A DNA stretch of 64,000 bases, taken from positions 2,976,001 through 3,040,000 of the forward strand of contig NZ_CP132976.1 in assembly GCF_030864005.1 (NCBI RefSeq), given 5' to 3'. Below, piece by piece: positions 30,691-38,977 of the stretch. Below the pieces are notes generated by a model. The model had not been told where the DNA came from. It made no database searches and saw only the letters and a list, made by a program, of their open reading frames with translations. This stretch comes from Achromobacter seleniivolatilans (GTDB taxonomy: Bacteria; Pseudomonadota; Gammaproteobacteria; Burkholderiales; Burkholderiaceae_B). The position numbers and the translations under genes are program-made. Numbering within the stretch: position 1 is the first letter of the stretch; every line of letters begins with the position of its first letter.

Positions 30691-32472
30691 ATGCGAATCA
30701 ACCGCATCACCATCGACAACTTCCAAGGCGCACGCGCCATAAATCTGGATTTGCGCACGCCGGTAGCCCTGATCGCCGGATCCAATGCTGCCGGTAAGTC
30801 CAGCATCGCTGAGGCCGTGCGCCTCGCATTTCTCGGTTCGCCGGAGCGTGTCGGCCTAAAGAAGGAGTTCGGCGCTCTGATCACTGACGGCGCCAAGGTC
30901 GGGGCCGTCGCACTGGAACTGGACGAAGGCACCGTCGGCATCAGCTTGCCCAAGGGCACGCAGTCAGGCGAAGACTTGGTGCCGCAGTCCCCTGCCCTTC
31001 CTTTCGTCTTGGCGCCCGAGCGCTTCGCGGCCTCCGACGCCAAAGAGCGGACCAAGCTGCTGTTCACGTTGACGGGCGCGAAGATCAAGCCGGACGACAT
31101 CGAACGACGCTTGGTAGAACGCGGCTGCAGCGCCGCGCTGGTGACGCAGATCAAGCCCATCCTGCGCAGCGGCTTCGCCGCCGGCGCTGAACACGCCAAG
31201 CTGGAGGGCACCCAGGCCAAAGGCGCCTGGAAGGCAGCGACGGGCGAGCAATGGGGAAGCCAGAAGGCCGAAGGATGGGCCGCGGAGATTCCGCCATTCG
31301 ACCAAGCCGCGCTGGTAGGTGAACGCGCAACACTGGCCGGCGTCGACGCCAAGCTGGAACAGAACACCAAGGCACTCGGTGCGCTCGAGCAAAAGTCCAG
31401 CGCCTATGCAGCGGCCCGCGATCAGATCGCGGCTCGTCAGGCGCAGGCTGCGAAGCTGCCAGCGCTACGCCAAAAGCTGGAATTCGACCAAGCCGAATGC
31501 ACCAATCTGACGGCCAAGGTCGAAGTCCTAGAGGGCAAGGCTGGATCTGGAGCGCGCGAAGGCCTGATCCATGAGCTGGCCGATTGGCTGTACACCGCGC
31601 TGAATTTTATCGAGGCAGAAGGCGGCGGCTTCGAAGCGTATGACGTCGCCCATGCAACCTTGGGTAAGTATGTCGCGCAGTATGGCCCCATTGACGGCAA
31701 GGGAGATCCGGAGGCCGCAGCCGCCCTGCCGAAGGCGATCGAAGCCCGGGACCTAATGGCGCGTAGCGTCGAGAACGATCGCCGCGACATCGCCGCGGCT
31801 GAGGCGGCCGAAGCACAGTTGCAGGATGCGTCCGCGCCGGAGGCGGTCCAGCCCTCCGACGTGGAGGCCGCACGGGCCAAGGTGACTGCGCTGCGCGCAG
31901 AACGCAAGGCAATCGACGAACGCGTACAGGCGCTGCTGAATGCCAAGCAGGTCGCCGTCAGCGCTGCCGAGCGGACCCAGAACGCTACGCGCTATCACGG
32001 TGAGGTGCTGGCCTGGCTAGCAATCGGCGACGCGCTGTCGCCCGACGGGATCCCTGGAGAGATTCTGTCCGAAGCCCTGCAGCCGTTCAACGACAAGCTG
32101 GCCGCACTTGCAGACATCGCCGGCTGGCGCGTTCCCTCGATCGGCGCCGACATGTCCATCACTTGGGGTGGTCGGCCCTACCGCCTCCTGTCGGAGTCCG
32201 AGCGCTGGCGCGTAGACGCGCTCGTAGGCGCCGCCCTGGCTGAAATGTCCGGCCTGCGCTGCCTGATCCTGGATCGCTTCGACTGCTTGGACATGGACGG
32301 GCGCGCCGACGCCCTGGAACTGGTCAACGCGCTGGCTATCTACGAGCGCATCGACACCATCCTGCTGCTGGGCACGCTCAAAACCGCACCGCCCGCACCC
32401 TCACAAGCATTCACCACCTTCTGGATTGAAAACGGTACGACCGAGCAGCCCAAGCTCAAGGAAGCAGCATGA
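30691..32472 (+). CDS. SbcC/RecF-like ATPase
   Basis: This 593-residue protein has an ABC/SMC-type head split by a coiled coil. The N-terminal Walker A is GSNAAGKSS at about residues 30 to 38 after MRINRITIDNFQGARAI. A helical middle (about 200 to 480) contains Ala/Glu/Lys-rich heptads. The C-terminal signature LLSESERWR and Walker B RCLILDRFDCLD follow. RecF/SbcC proteins manage DNA ends or gaps. No SbcD-type nuclease gene is adjacent. It probably supports phage recombination or replication with the RecT and RdgC genes upstream. Confidence 0.75.
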   Translation: MRINRITIDNFQGARAINLDLRTPVALIAGSNAAGKSSIAEAVRLAFLGSPERVGLKKEFGALITDGAKVGAVALELDEGTVGISLPKGTQSGEDLVPQSPALPFVLAPERFAASDAKERTKLLFTLTGAKIKPDDIERRLVERGCSAALVTQIKPILRSGFAAGAEHAKLEGTQAKGAWKAATGEQWGSQKAEGWAAEIPPFDQAALVGERATLAGVDAKLEQNTKALGALEQKSSAYAAARDQIAARQAQAAKLPALRQKLEFDQAECTNLTAKVEVLEGKAGSGAREGLIHELADWLYTALNFIEAEGGGFEAYDVAHATLGKYVAQYGPIDGKGDPEAAAALPKAIEARDLMARSVENDRRDIAAAEAAEAQLQDASAPEAVQPSDVEAARAKVTALRAERKAIDERVQALLNAKQVAVSAAERTQNATRYHGEVLAWLAIGDALSPDGIPGEILSEALQPFNDKLAALADIAGWRVPSIGADMSITWGGRPYRLLSESERWRVDALVGAALAEMSGLRCLILDRFDCLDMDGRADALELVNALAIYERIDTILLLGTLKTAPPAPSQAFTTFWIENGTTEQPKLKEAA

Positions 32473-32834
32473 CCGCCTTGCGCCACCACTCCCTCGAAAT
32501 GCAGATCGCCCGCCGGCACGCGGCTGAACTGCTGCGCAAGGTCGGCACACCTGTAAAAGCATCCGCCACGATTGTGCAAATGGCCGCCTTAATTGCCGAG
32601 CGCACGGGCTGGCCGGCACCGGCTGCGGACCCGGCAGACCTGCTGGCGTTCCTCGTCCGATTCTTGGACCTGGCGCGGGCGGGCGTCGCCCCGCCCCCTT
32701 ACAGGCCTGTCATGCGGCGGCCGATGCGTTACGACCTCGCCATGCGCGAAACCCTGGCCCGCGCTGCAGCGGCACAACCGCACTTGACCACCGCTACCAG
32801 CAACGTCGTCACCTGGAGGGAAATGGCAACATGA
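32469..32834 (+). CDS. Unknown phage protein
   Basis: This 121-residue protein overlaps the ATPase gene by ATGA. It begins MTALRHHSLEMQIARRHAAE and is Ala/Arg-rich and helical, with a Pro-rich stretch APPPYRPVMRRPMRYD. No motif is recognised. It is one unit with the next gene, whose start overlaps its stop by ATGA. Confidence 0.55.
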   Translation: MTALRHHSLEMQIARRHAAELLRKVGTPVKASATIVQMAALIAERTGWPAPAADPADLLAFLVRFLDLARAGVAPPPYRPVMRRPMRYDLAMRETLARAAAAQPHLTTATSNVVTWREMAT

Positions 32835-33166
32835 ACCGATTCACGCAACAGCCCCGCGTTGAGACGCGCGCCACAATCGAACTGTCCGAAGTCGAAATGC
32901 GCGCGTTAAAAGCGCTGGTGGACTACGGCCCGGACGCTTTCCTGCGCAACTTCTACAAGGTCATGGGCGAATGCTATTTGCGCCCTCACGAAGCGGGCAT
33001 TCGGACGCTGTTTGCCACGGTTGAGCGAGAAATACCAATCGTGTTGCGACGCGCCGACGCAGCCCGGAAAGCCTTCGCCCTACAAGACCCGATAATCCAC
33101 TCACGCAAAGAACACGACGAACTCATCGCGCGATTGGCCGCAAAGGATGCCACCGACCATGCGTAA
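32831..33166 (+). CDS. Unknown phage protein
   Basis: This 111-residue protein starts MNRFTQQPRVETRATIELSE and has VEMRALKALVDYGPDAFLRN and EAGIRTLFATVEREIPIVLR. It looks like a folded helical protein, but I do not recognise a family. It is placed late in the right operon between the ATPase and the ASCH-like gene, with short overlaps on both sides. Confidence 0.55.
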   Translation: MNRFTQQPRVETRATIELSEVEMRALKALVDYGPDAFLRNFYKVMGECYLRPHEAGIRTLFATVEREIPIVLRRADAARKAFALQDPIIHSRKEHDELIARLAAKDATDHA

Positions 33167-33413
33167 GCCGATAAGCGTGTCTCTGCCTTTCATCGCATCA
33201 GATGGAAGAGTCGGCGCGGTGCATCTGCGCCGCGACGATCAGTGCGGTCGCAAGGCCCACCTTTCGATATCAGCGGGGCATGCCGCCTCCGGTAGTTCGG
33301 CCAATGCGCCGTTGACTGTCGATGCTATGCGCCAGCTCGTGGACGGCATGATGGATTGCATCCAAGCCCTGGAGCGCAATGGGCGTGTTTTTAGCGAGGA
33401 TTCCCATGACTGA
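33159..33413 (+). CDS. Unknown small phage protein
   Basis: The ATG at 33159 (MRKPISVSLPFIASDGRVGA) gives 84 residues. AAAGGA lies about 11 bases upstream, while the ATG at 33147 has no room for a site, so 33159 is preferred. The C-terminal half has APLTVDAMRQLVDGMMDCIQ. No family is recognised. Confidence 0.5.
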   Translation: MRKPISVSLPFIASDGRVGAVHLRRDDQCGRKAHLSISAGHAASGSSANAPLTVDAMRQLVDGMMDCIQALERNGRVFSEDSHD

Positions 33414-34137
33414 AGCGCAGGAGCGCCCAATCCTGTTCAATGGGGCGATGGTACGCGCGCTGGTGGCTGGCACGAAGACGCAGACGCGGCGGGTCGTAAA
33501 GCTGCCCCACAATAACCCGCTCGGGCAATGGGAGCCGACCACCATTGGCGGCCCTGGAGTGCGCTTCTCTAACGGCACGCACGCCCCAGCCCAGGCAGCG
33601 ATATGGCACACCCGTACCGGCGACGCATTGCTCTGCCCATACGGCCAGCCCGGCGACCGCCTGTGGGTGCGGGAGGCGTTCCGCTTCGCCGCAAGTCTGG
33701 ACCCCCTCTCACCGAACAGCGTGGGCGAAAAGGCACTGGACGCCGGCTACAGCAAGCCGTGGGCACCCACGCAGTTTGAGGCTGACGGCAGCCGCGCCGG
33801 CGCCTGGTGCGGTTTCGACACACCGCCCGCGGCCACCATCCCCGGCAAGCTGCGTCCGGGCATCCACATGCCTCGCTGGGCCTGCCGGCTGGTGCTAGAA
33901 CTCACCGGCATTCGAATAGAGCGGCTGCAGGCCATCAGCGAAGCAGACGCATTGGCTGAGGGTGTGACGATACAAGACCGGCACACACGCCAGCATGTGG
34001 CCAACGATATTGCGCATCCGGCAGGCCGCGCGTTCCGCGATATGTGGTGCGATATCAATGGAGTCAGCGCTTGGTCGTCGAACCCGTGGGTTTGGGTCGT
34101 GGATTTCCGCCGACTTGTGGACGGGAAAGAACTATGA
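33406..34137 (+). CDS. ASCH/PUA-like phage protein
   Basis: From the ATG at 33406 this gives 243 residues. It has RPILFNGAMVRALVAGTKTQ and TRRVVK at the start, then YGQPGDRLWVREAFRF, and then GIHMPRWACRLVLELTGIRI. This is the pattern of a phage ASCH-like family, a beta barrel that in some members binds RNA or acts on nucleotides. The last part has WSSNPWVWVVDFRRL. It overlaps the previous gene end and couples to the DUF4224 gene by ATGA. Role in the phage unknown. Confidence 0.65.
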   Translation: MTEAQERPILFNGAMVRALVAGTKTQTRRVVKLPHNNPLGQWEPTTIGGPGVRFSNGTHAPAQAAIWHTRTGDALLCPYGQPGDRLWVREAFRFAASLDPLSPNSVGEKALDAGYSKPWAPTQFEADGSRAGAWCGFDTPPAATIPGKLRPGIHMPRWACRLVLELTGIRIERLQAISEADALAEGVTIQDRHTRQHVANDIAHPAGRAFRDMWCDINGVSAWSSNPWVWVVDFRRLVDGKEL

Positions 34138-34421
34138 AGCCTTACCTGACAGATGACGAAATAAACGAAATCTGCAAGCCTCTCACACAGGCGCACGCGC
34201 AAATCCGATACCTGCGCGGCCTGGGCGTACCAGTCAGCCGCAAACCGGGTGGACGCCCACTCGTCGGCCGCACAGCGTTTGACCGCGTCATGGCAGCCGC
34301 ACCACCTGCCGTTGCCAACGACGACTCACTGCCGGGAAGCGGCCCGCAGCCCGACCACGCAGCACTGCAGCAACACTTCAACAAGCAACGGAATCATGGG
34401 ACGCAAACGCAAATCCGCTGA
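34134..34421 (+). CDS. DUF4224 protein, possible excisionase/directionality factor
   Basis: From the ATG at 34134 this gives 95 residues. The first 50 residues (YLTDDEINEICKPLTQAHAQ, RYLRGLGVPVSRKPGGRPL) match DUF4224, a short DNA-binding type domain found just upstream of phage integrases. The rest is Pro/Asp/Ser-rich and flexible. It overlaps the integrase start by 26 bases, so the two may be co-translated. A directionality factor role is inferred from place. Confidence 0.7.
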   Translation: MKPYLTDDEINEICKPLTQAHAQIRYLRGLGVPVSRKPGGRPLVGRTAFDRVMAAAPPAVANDDSLPGSGPQPDHAALQQHFNKQRNHGTQTQIR

Positions 34422-35478
34422 CCAGGGCCTGCCACAGCGCGTTTACATGAAGCACGGCGCGTTCTATTACGTCCACCCAGGCAGTGGAAAATGGGAACGG
34501 ATAGGAACCGACCTCGCCGAAGCCAAGCGCCGCGGCAACTTGTACAACGATCCCGCGGGTGAATATGGCTCCGTGGCCTACTGGCTCGGCATGTTCGTCG
34601 CGGACTGCCAAAAGCGTATCGGCCTACCCAAGTCACGCCGGGGCATTGCCCAGCGCACGTTCGACGATTACAAGGGTGCAACCGCGCCGCTGACCGCGTT
34701 CTTTGGCAAGATGCTGCCTCACCAGGTGCAGGGTTATCACGTGGCACAGTACCTCGACGCAGGTGCCCAGGCCGCCCGCGCCGTACGCGCGAACCGCGAA
34801 AAGGCGTGTCTCTCGGCGGCTTTCTCCTGGATGATGCGCAGGCCAGAGACAGGCGTCAGTGCCAATCCCTGCTTTGGCATCGCCCGGAATCCTGAACAAA
34901 AGCGCGATCGATACGTTGACCATGACGAATACGCACTGATCTACCGAGCGGCGCCGAAGCCTGAACGCATTCTCATGGACCTAATCTATCGAACGCTACA
35001 GCGCCCGGAGGACATCATCACCTGGACGACTGCCAACTTGATAAGCAAGCGCGAGGCAGATGGAACACTGCAGCGGGTCATCCGCAACCGTCAGGCCAAA
35101 ACAGGACAGGTTGTGGATATCCGAGTTAGCTCAGAGATCGAGGCCATTCTGGCCATGGCCACACCAGGGGATGCCGTCCTGGGTCCCGGCCTACATCTGG
35201 TTCGGAGCCGCAGCGGTGAGCCCTACACATACGATGGCATCTCGGCCATGCTGCGCCGCCGCGTCTACCGCGCCGTGAAGGGTGGCCAGCTGTCAGAGCC
35301 GTTCGGCTTCTATGATTTGAAGGGAAAAGGCGCCACAGACATGTGGCTGAACAACGTACCGTTGACGCAGATCCAAGTCCTATGCGGCCATGAGTCGGTG
35401 CGCACCACGGAGATCTACGTCAAAGCGCGTTGGCGCGGCACGATCAGTCCCAACAAAACGGCGCTTTTGGCTGTCTAA
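34396..35478 (+). CDS. int: Tyrosine-recombinase integrase
   Basis: From the ATG at 34396 this gives 360 residues (MGRKRKSADQGLPQRVYMKH). Catalytic residues are visible: Arg203 in LQRPEDI, Lys235 in QAKTGQ, His332 in CGHESV and the nucleophile Tyr341 in TTEIYVK. In box II the usual His-x-x-Arg is Tyr306-x-x-Lys309 (FYDLKGKGATDM), a variant that appears to be a feature of this subfamily. It inserts the phage into a tRNA-Met 3' end that begins about 120 bases downstream. The frame upstream from 34249 is shadow of DUF4224. Confidence 0.85.
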   Translation: MGRKRKSADQGLPQRVYMKHGAFYYVHPGSGKWERIGTDLAEAKRRGNLYNDPAGEYGSVAYWLGMFVADCQKRIGLPKSRRGIAQRTFDDYKGATAPLTAFFGKMLPHQVQGYHVAQYLDAGAQAARAVRANREKACLSAAFSWMMRRPETGVSANPCFGIARNPEQKRDRYVDHDEYALIYRAAPKPERILMDLIYRTLQRPEDIITWTTANLISKREADGTLQRVIRNRQAKTGQVVDIRVSSEIEAILAMATPGDAVLGPGLHLVRSRSGEPYTYDGISAMLRRRVYRAVKGGQLSEPFGFYDLKGKGATDMWLNNVPLTQIQVLCGHESVRTTEIYVKARWRGTISPNKTALLAV

Positions 35479-35568
35479 AACGGAGCGGCGAAGCTAGGAA
35501 ACAAGCAGCTCTTGAGCCTAGTCAGACCGTTCAAATATTAGACGGTTTTAGTTCCTATCTCTATATTT

Positions 35569-35645
35569 GGCGCGGCCCTCCGGGTCATCCAGCTACCGGA
35601 ATCATAATCCGCAGGTCCCCTGTTCGAATCAGGGATGCGCCACCA
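35569..35645 (+). other. attR: tRNA-Met(CAU) 3' half with phage-derived 5' part
   Basis: From 35597 to 35645 the sequence is the 3' part of a tRNA-Met: the anticodon arm with CAT, variable region, TTCGAAT T-loop, ATGCGCC acceptor strand and ACCA. The 32 bases before it start GGCGC, which can pair with GCGCC, and bring the length to 77. But no D-arm forms and position 27 does not pair, so this is not a working tRNA. The common explanation is that the prophage split the gene here and the intact copy is at attL, outside the window. The tRNA half is certain; the att role is inferred from the adjacent integrase. Confidence 0.8.
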
Positions 35646-35654
35646 AGAATTTAG

Positions 35655-35682
35655 AAAGGCCCTCACTTGTTGAGGGCCTTTT
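35655..35682 (+). terminator. Terminator after the tRNA-Met remnant
   Basis: AAAGGCCCTCA-CTTGT-TGAGGGCCTTTT is an 11-bp stem followed by T residues. It is the original transcription stop of the host tRNA gene and marks the first host sequence to the right of the prophage. Confidence 0.8.
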
Positions 35683-35723
35683 GCATTGCGGGGTTGAAAT
35701 CAAACCTACCCCTTAATCCAACC

Positions 35724-36635
35724 CTACACCTTATACACCGCATCCCGGCGGCGACCGCCCCAGGTCGCGGCAAGGCTCGCCACGAATGCGCCGATCAGCA
35801 TAGAAGCAAAGCCCCACAGCGCGAATGCAGCGGCGGCTTTTCGCGCCTTATCGGCTGCTTCTTTCGCCTTTTGCTTTGCGGTCTCGGCGGTTTGCTTGGC
35901 GGTTTGAATCGCCTGCTCGACACGACGCTGCGCCACGGCAGGTTCCACGCCAGTCTGCGCCGCCACGACCTTCGTGACGTAGTCACGATCCGCTGGCGTC
36001 ATCTCGCCTTGCGCCAGGCTCATCGCCACGATGCGGCCAACTTCGGTTCTGGCCGCATTGCGATCGCCGCTCGCATCGGGCTTGTCCGAACGCAGCAGGG
36101 TATCGGTGAAGTAGTCAGTGGCCTTATCCATTCCACCGCCGCTTGCCCCAGCCGCGGCGGTTGCCGTCACGGCAGCGCCAGCCCCGGCGGCGACAGACGC
36201 GCCTGCCTTCGCCGCGCCAGAGGCCAACGTGGCAAGCGCCGAACCCAGCAATGCAGCACTGATGACTGCGCTTACCGCCCACACCAAAAAGCCATGTGCG
36301 GTGTCGCGGAAATAGACCTCGTCAGAATGCACGTCTACCCATTTGGTCCGCAGTCGTCCTGCGACATAACCGCCGACCCCATAGGCCACAATTTGCGTGA
36401 ACAGCATCCATGCAATGACGGCGATACCGACCGCGGGGGCCGACATGCCTTCGTCAGCCCAAGGCGATACCGATAAGAAGCCCAGCCCTGTGCCGCCGGC
36501 AAACAAGGCCAATGACAGCGCGGCGGCAATAACAGCCCCCGCGAACACGGCCGCCCACGATACCGCCGACACTGCGGATTCGCGCGGAGGCACGCCCGCA
36601 GCGTAGGGCTGGCTCAATGAAGATGCGTTTTCCAT
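35724..36635 (-). CDS. Multi-pass membrane protein with helical amphipathic region
   Basis: This 303-residue protein has hydrophobic segments near residues 25 to 60, 65 to 95, 110 to 155 and a final one near 275 to 295, so four or more membrane spans are likely. Between 200 and 270 it has a long charged segment (RRVEQAIQTAKQTAETAKQK) typical of an amphipathic helix. I do not recognise a characterised family. It is the first complete host gene after the prophage, read leftward. Confidence 0.65.
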   Translation of the reverse strand: MENASSLSQPYAAGVPPRESAVSAVSWAAVFAGAVIAAALSLALFAGGTGLGFLSVSPWADEGMSAPAVGIAVIAWMLFTQIVAYGVGGYVAGRLRTKWVDVHSDEVYFRDTAHGFLVWAVSAVISAALLGSALATLASGAAKAGASVAAGAGAAVTATAAAGASGGGMDKATDYFTDTLLRSDKPDASGDRNAARTEVGRIVAMSLAQGEMTPADRDYVTKVVAAQTGVEPAVAQRRVEQAIQTAKQTAETAKQKAKEAADKARKAAAAFALWGFASMLIGAFVASLAATWGGRRRDAVYKV

Positions 36636-36712
36636 GGTGATTCCTTATTCATTGTTCTATCGCTCCGGCAAAGAAGGTTCAACGGAGCCATCTAAGTGGG
36701 AAACGACGGGCG

Positions 36713-36787
36713 TCAATGCCAGAAAAGCGCCAGCAGGATGATGATGGGGATAGGTACGCCAATCAGCCAAAGCAAGATGGAACGCAT
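36713..36787 (-). CDS. 24-residue hydrophobic small protein
   Basis: The frame starts at an ATG with AAGGAG seven bases upstream and encodes MRSILLWLIGVPIPIIILLA followed by LFWH. It is a very short membrane protein with a strong ribosome-binding site, and the sequence resembles conserved small hydrophobic proteins in Proteobacteria. Such proteins are often envelope-stress related, but no function is known here. Confidence 0.65.
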   Translation of the reverse strand: MRSILLWLIGVPIPIIILLALFWH

Positions 36788-36832
36788 AAGAGACTCCTTT
36801 TGATTTCGATGTGCCGCGCGTACGGCGGGCAC

Positions 36833-37024
36833 TCAGGCCAGATCTATTGCGCCCGGCATGCGGGGGTCCGGCACGGGAGGCGTCGGGTCATGCGAAGGCG
36901 GGTCGTCAGGACGTTGATTGGAATCCGGCAGCGGATCATCCGGAGGCAGATTGCCGGGCAACGCAGGATCATCCGGCGGCAAGTCATCGGGCAAGCCGGG
37001 TTCGCGATGCGGGAACTGGGACAT
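36833..37024 (-). CDS. Pro/Asp-rich small protein
   Basis: The ATG at 37024 follows AGGAGAG and gives 63 residues beginning MSQFPHREPGLPDDLPPDDP. It repeats Pro-Asp-Asp-Pro words and has almost no hydrophobic core, so it is probably disordered. The longer frame from 37108 has no better start. Function unknown. Confidence 0.55.
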   Translation of the reverse strand: MSQFPHREPGLPDDLPPDDPALPGNLPPDDPLPDSNQRPDDPPSHDPTPPVPDPRMPGAIDLA

Positions 37025-37114
37025 GGTGAACTCTCCTCTAGCAGCGCAAAGCGCGCCGCCACCCTCCTCAGCAAATCGCGTGCCCGGGATTACTCCTTCG
37101 CGCATCAAACAAAA

Positions 37115-37136
37115 AAAGCCCTCTACTGAGGGCTTT
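37115..37136. terminator. Terminator between small genes
   Basis: AAAGCCCTC / GAGGGCTTT hairpin with A and T runs on its two sides. It lies between two leftward genes and would end the transcript from the 37411 gene. Confidence 0.75.
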
Positions 37137-37159
37137 TCATCAATCTGCGACGATGCGGA

Positions 37160-37411
37160 TCAGACCTTGATCTTCATGTCCTTCGGCAAATCCTGACCAT
37201 TTCCACCATTGCGACCCAAAAATTCCACTACGGCGGCTTTACCCGCAACAGAGGCTTCATCCTGACTGGGATAGCGCTTCTCTGAATAATTGGTGCTATG
37301 CACATTGCCGGTTTCCGGATCAAGCAACGTGATGATCCAGGCGAACTCGCCGGGCATCAACTGCCGGACCTGAAGCGTGGCACGCGTGCCGGGGCGCAAT
37401 CTGTGCGGCAT
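37160..37411 (-). CDS. Unknown small host protein
   Basis: This 83-residue protein (MPHRLRPGTRATLQVRQLMP) has a beta-like part EFAWIITLLDPETGNVHSTN and ends KDMKIKV. It has no export signal and no recognised family. It is followed by a clear terminator. Confidence 0.5.
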   Translation of the reverse strand: MPHRLRPGTRATLQVRQLMPGEFAWIITLLDPETGNVHSTNYSEKRYPSQDEASVAGKAAVVEFLGRNGGNGQDLPKDMKIKV

Positions 37412-37671
37412 TTTGCAGCCTTTTTAACAATTCGATTCCGCCATCGTAGCGCAAAGCGCCTGCGCGCAAAGAACACATCGAACGTAGTTTGAAATGCTGC
37501 ACGCGCACACGATTTCATGCTGCGCACCCCGCAGCGAAAACGCCACACCCATTCTTGCCTGCCAGGAAAACCCTAGGGCCCAGGTTGCAAAAGCAGGCGC
37601 ACAATCAGCACAAACATCTAGACCGCATCAGCGGCGCCGCATCCCTTTAATCAGGCGAGGACGGAGACAAC

Positions 37672-37863
37672 ATGACTTACTTAGCAGTCGGTATTAGCTG
37701 TTTGATGGTTGTGGGTATCGTCGCGTTAGTGATTCAAACGGTTCAAGGCGCAGGGCCCGAGCCTTGGCTGAAGATCTCGGCGGCGATTGTCAGTTCCACC
37801 TTTGCTTCGCTCTTGCTGATTCCGCTGGGGTATGCGGTCGCGCAAACCATGCTGATCGATTGA
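37672..37863 (+). CDS. Small two-span membrane protein
   Basis: This 63-residue protein starts MTYLAVGISCLMVVGIVALV, and a second hydrophobic stretch is AAIVSSTFASLLLIPLGYAV. A GGAG site lies nine bases upstream. Two membrane helices are likely. No family or role is known to me. Confidence 0.6.
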   Translation: MTYLAVGISCLMVVGIVALVIQTVQGAGPEPWLKISAAIVSSTFASLLLIPLGYAVAQTMLID

Positions 37864-37891
37864 AGATCAAGCACGGTGAATCGGCCCTGGG

Positions 37892-38800
37892 TCATGCGCC
37901 TCGGGCCGATTTTCCGCGTGTCGCCGCCCAGCACAATAGCGAACCGGCTGTGACCATGGCCACTCCCTGCCAGAACGTTGCAGTCAGGCGGGTGGACAAC
38001 CACACGGCGGCAAAAAAGGTAGAAAGGACCGGCGTGAAGTATGACGCCGTGGCTAGCAAGGTCAGATTCCCTTTTAGTATCCCCACGTTCCACAGCGCAT
38101 AACCTGCCGCCATCGCGCCGCCGGTCACGCATAGTTCGATCGTGGAGGGAGCCGAAAACTGAAGCGCCGGTTCTGCGCTCAGGAAATATTTGACCCACAA
38201 TGCCGCCGCCGTCAGCATGAAAAATAACGCAACACCATTTTTACCGTCGGCAAATCGTTTGGTCACATTGCAATAAACGGCCCAGATAATGGCGCCACTG
38301 AAGGCCAATCCATAACTGAGGGGGTTGCTCGATACATTGGCGACAGTCCGTTCCCAAGAAAGCGCGCCGGACCCGCCTACGACCCAGACTATGCCGCAAA
38401 TGGATAGCAACACCCCTGGCACGACCCAGGCGCTGGCCCGCTGCCCATTGATCACCATGGCCAGCACCACCGTGAAACACGGCCAAAGATAATTGACGAT
38501 ACCCAATTCGATGGCCTGCCCGCGATCAATGGCAAATCCCAAGGACAGCGACAGGCAGATCTCGTAAGCAACGAACAGCAGGCTGCCGACAATGAGATAC
38601 GAGCGGGGAAAGCTCCGTAGCTTCGGGAACCCCAGCAAACCCACAAGGAATATCGAACCAACGGTGTAGATAAGCGCGGCGCCGCCGATAGCGCCAAAGC
38701 TTTCGCTAACGCCGCGGATCAAGCCGACGACCGTGCCCCACAGCAAGATCGCCAGCAACCCCAGCAGAGTGGCCGCGTTGCGGCCGGGGGAGAATTGCAT
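37892..38800 (-). CDS. yddG: YddG-like DMT-superfamily exporter
   Basis: The ATG at 38800 gives 302 residues with about ten hydrophobic helices, the DMT layout. LLAILLWGTVVGLIRGVSES at the N-terminus, SLSLGFAIDRGQAIELGIVN and YLWPCFTVVLAMVINGQR resemble YddG, the exporter of aromatic and other amino acids. The substrate here is inferred only from family. The longer frame from 38941 is not credible because its first 47 residues are Cys/Arg-rich. Confidence 0.75.
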   Translation of the reverse strand: MQFSPGRNAATLLGLLAILLWGTVVGLIRGVSESFGAIGGAALIYTVGSIFLVGLLGFPKLRSFPRSYLIVGSLLFVAYEICLSLSLGFAIDRGQAIELGIVNYLWPCFTVVLAMVINGQRASAWVVPGVLLSICGIVWVVGGSGALSWERTVANVSSNPLSYGLAFSGAIIWAVYCNVTKRFADGKNGVALFFMLTAAALWVKYFLSAEPALQFSAPSTIELCVTGGAMAAGYALWNVGILKGNLTLLATASYFTPVLSTFFAAVWLSTRLTATFWQGVAMVTAGSLLCWAATRGKSARGA

Positions 38801-38977
38801 CACCGTTTCCGATTGCCAATTATTTACGCTGCCTTGCCCCAAAAGCGAGATGCAGCGCCAAGCCGGGCAGTGTAGCGAAAACGCCAGGCAGCCGTAGTAC
38901 CCCGCCGGCATGCGGACCCTCATGCCAACAAAGCGACGCACCCACTGACAGAGCTGAGAAGAGGGAGAAGAAGCCGC

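Noticed and set aside
30588-31370. Minus-strand frame of 260 codons opposite the SbcC-like gene
   Set aside because: Ser/Pro-rich antisense shadow; the plus-strand ATPase motifs are decisive.
35569-35645. A complete working tRNA-Met gene
   Set aside because: The 5' half does not form a D-arm and breaks one anticodon-stem pair; only the 3' half is tRNA sequence.
1-35645. Endolysin/holin genes
   Set aside because: None of the visible phage genes has lysozyme, amidase, or holin features with a spanin neighbour; they are probably beyond the left edge.
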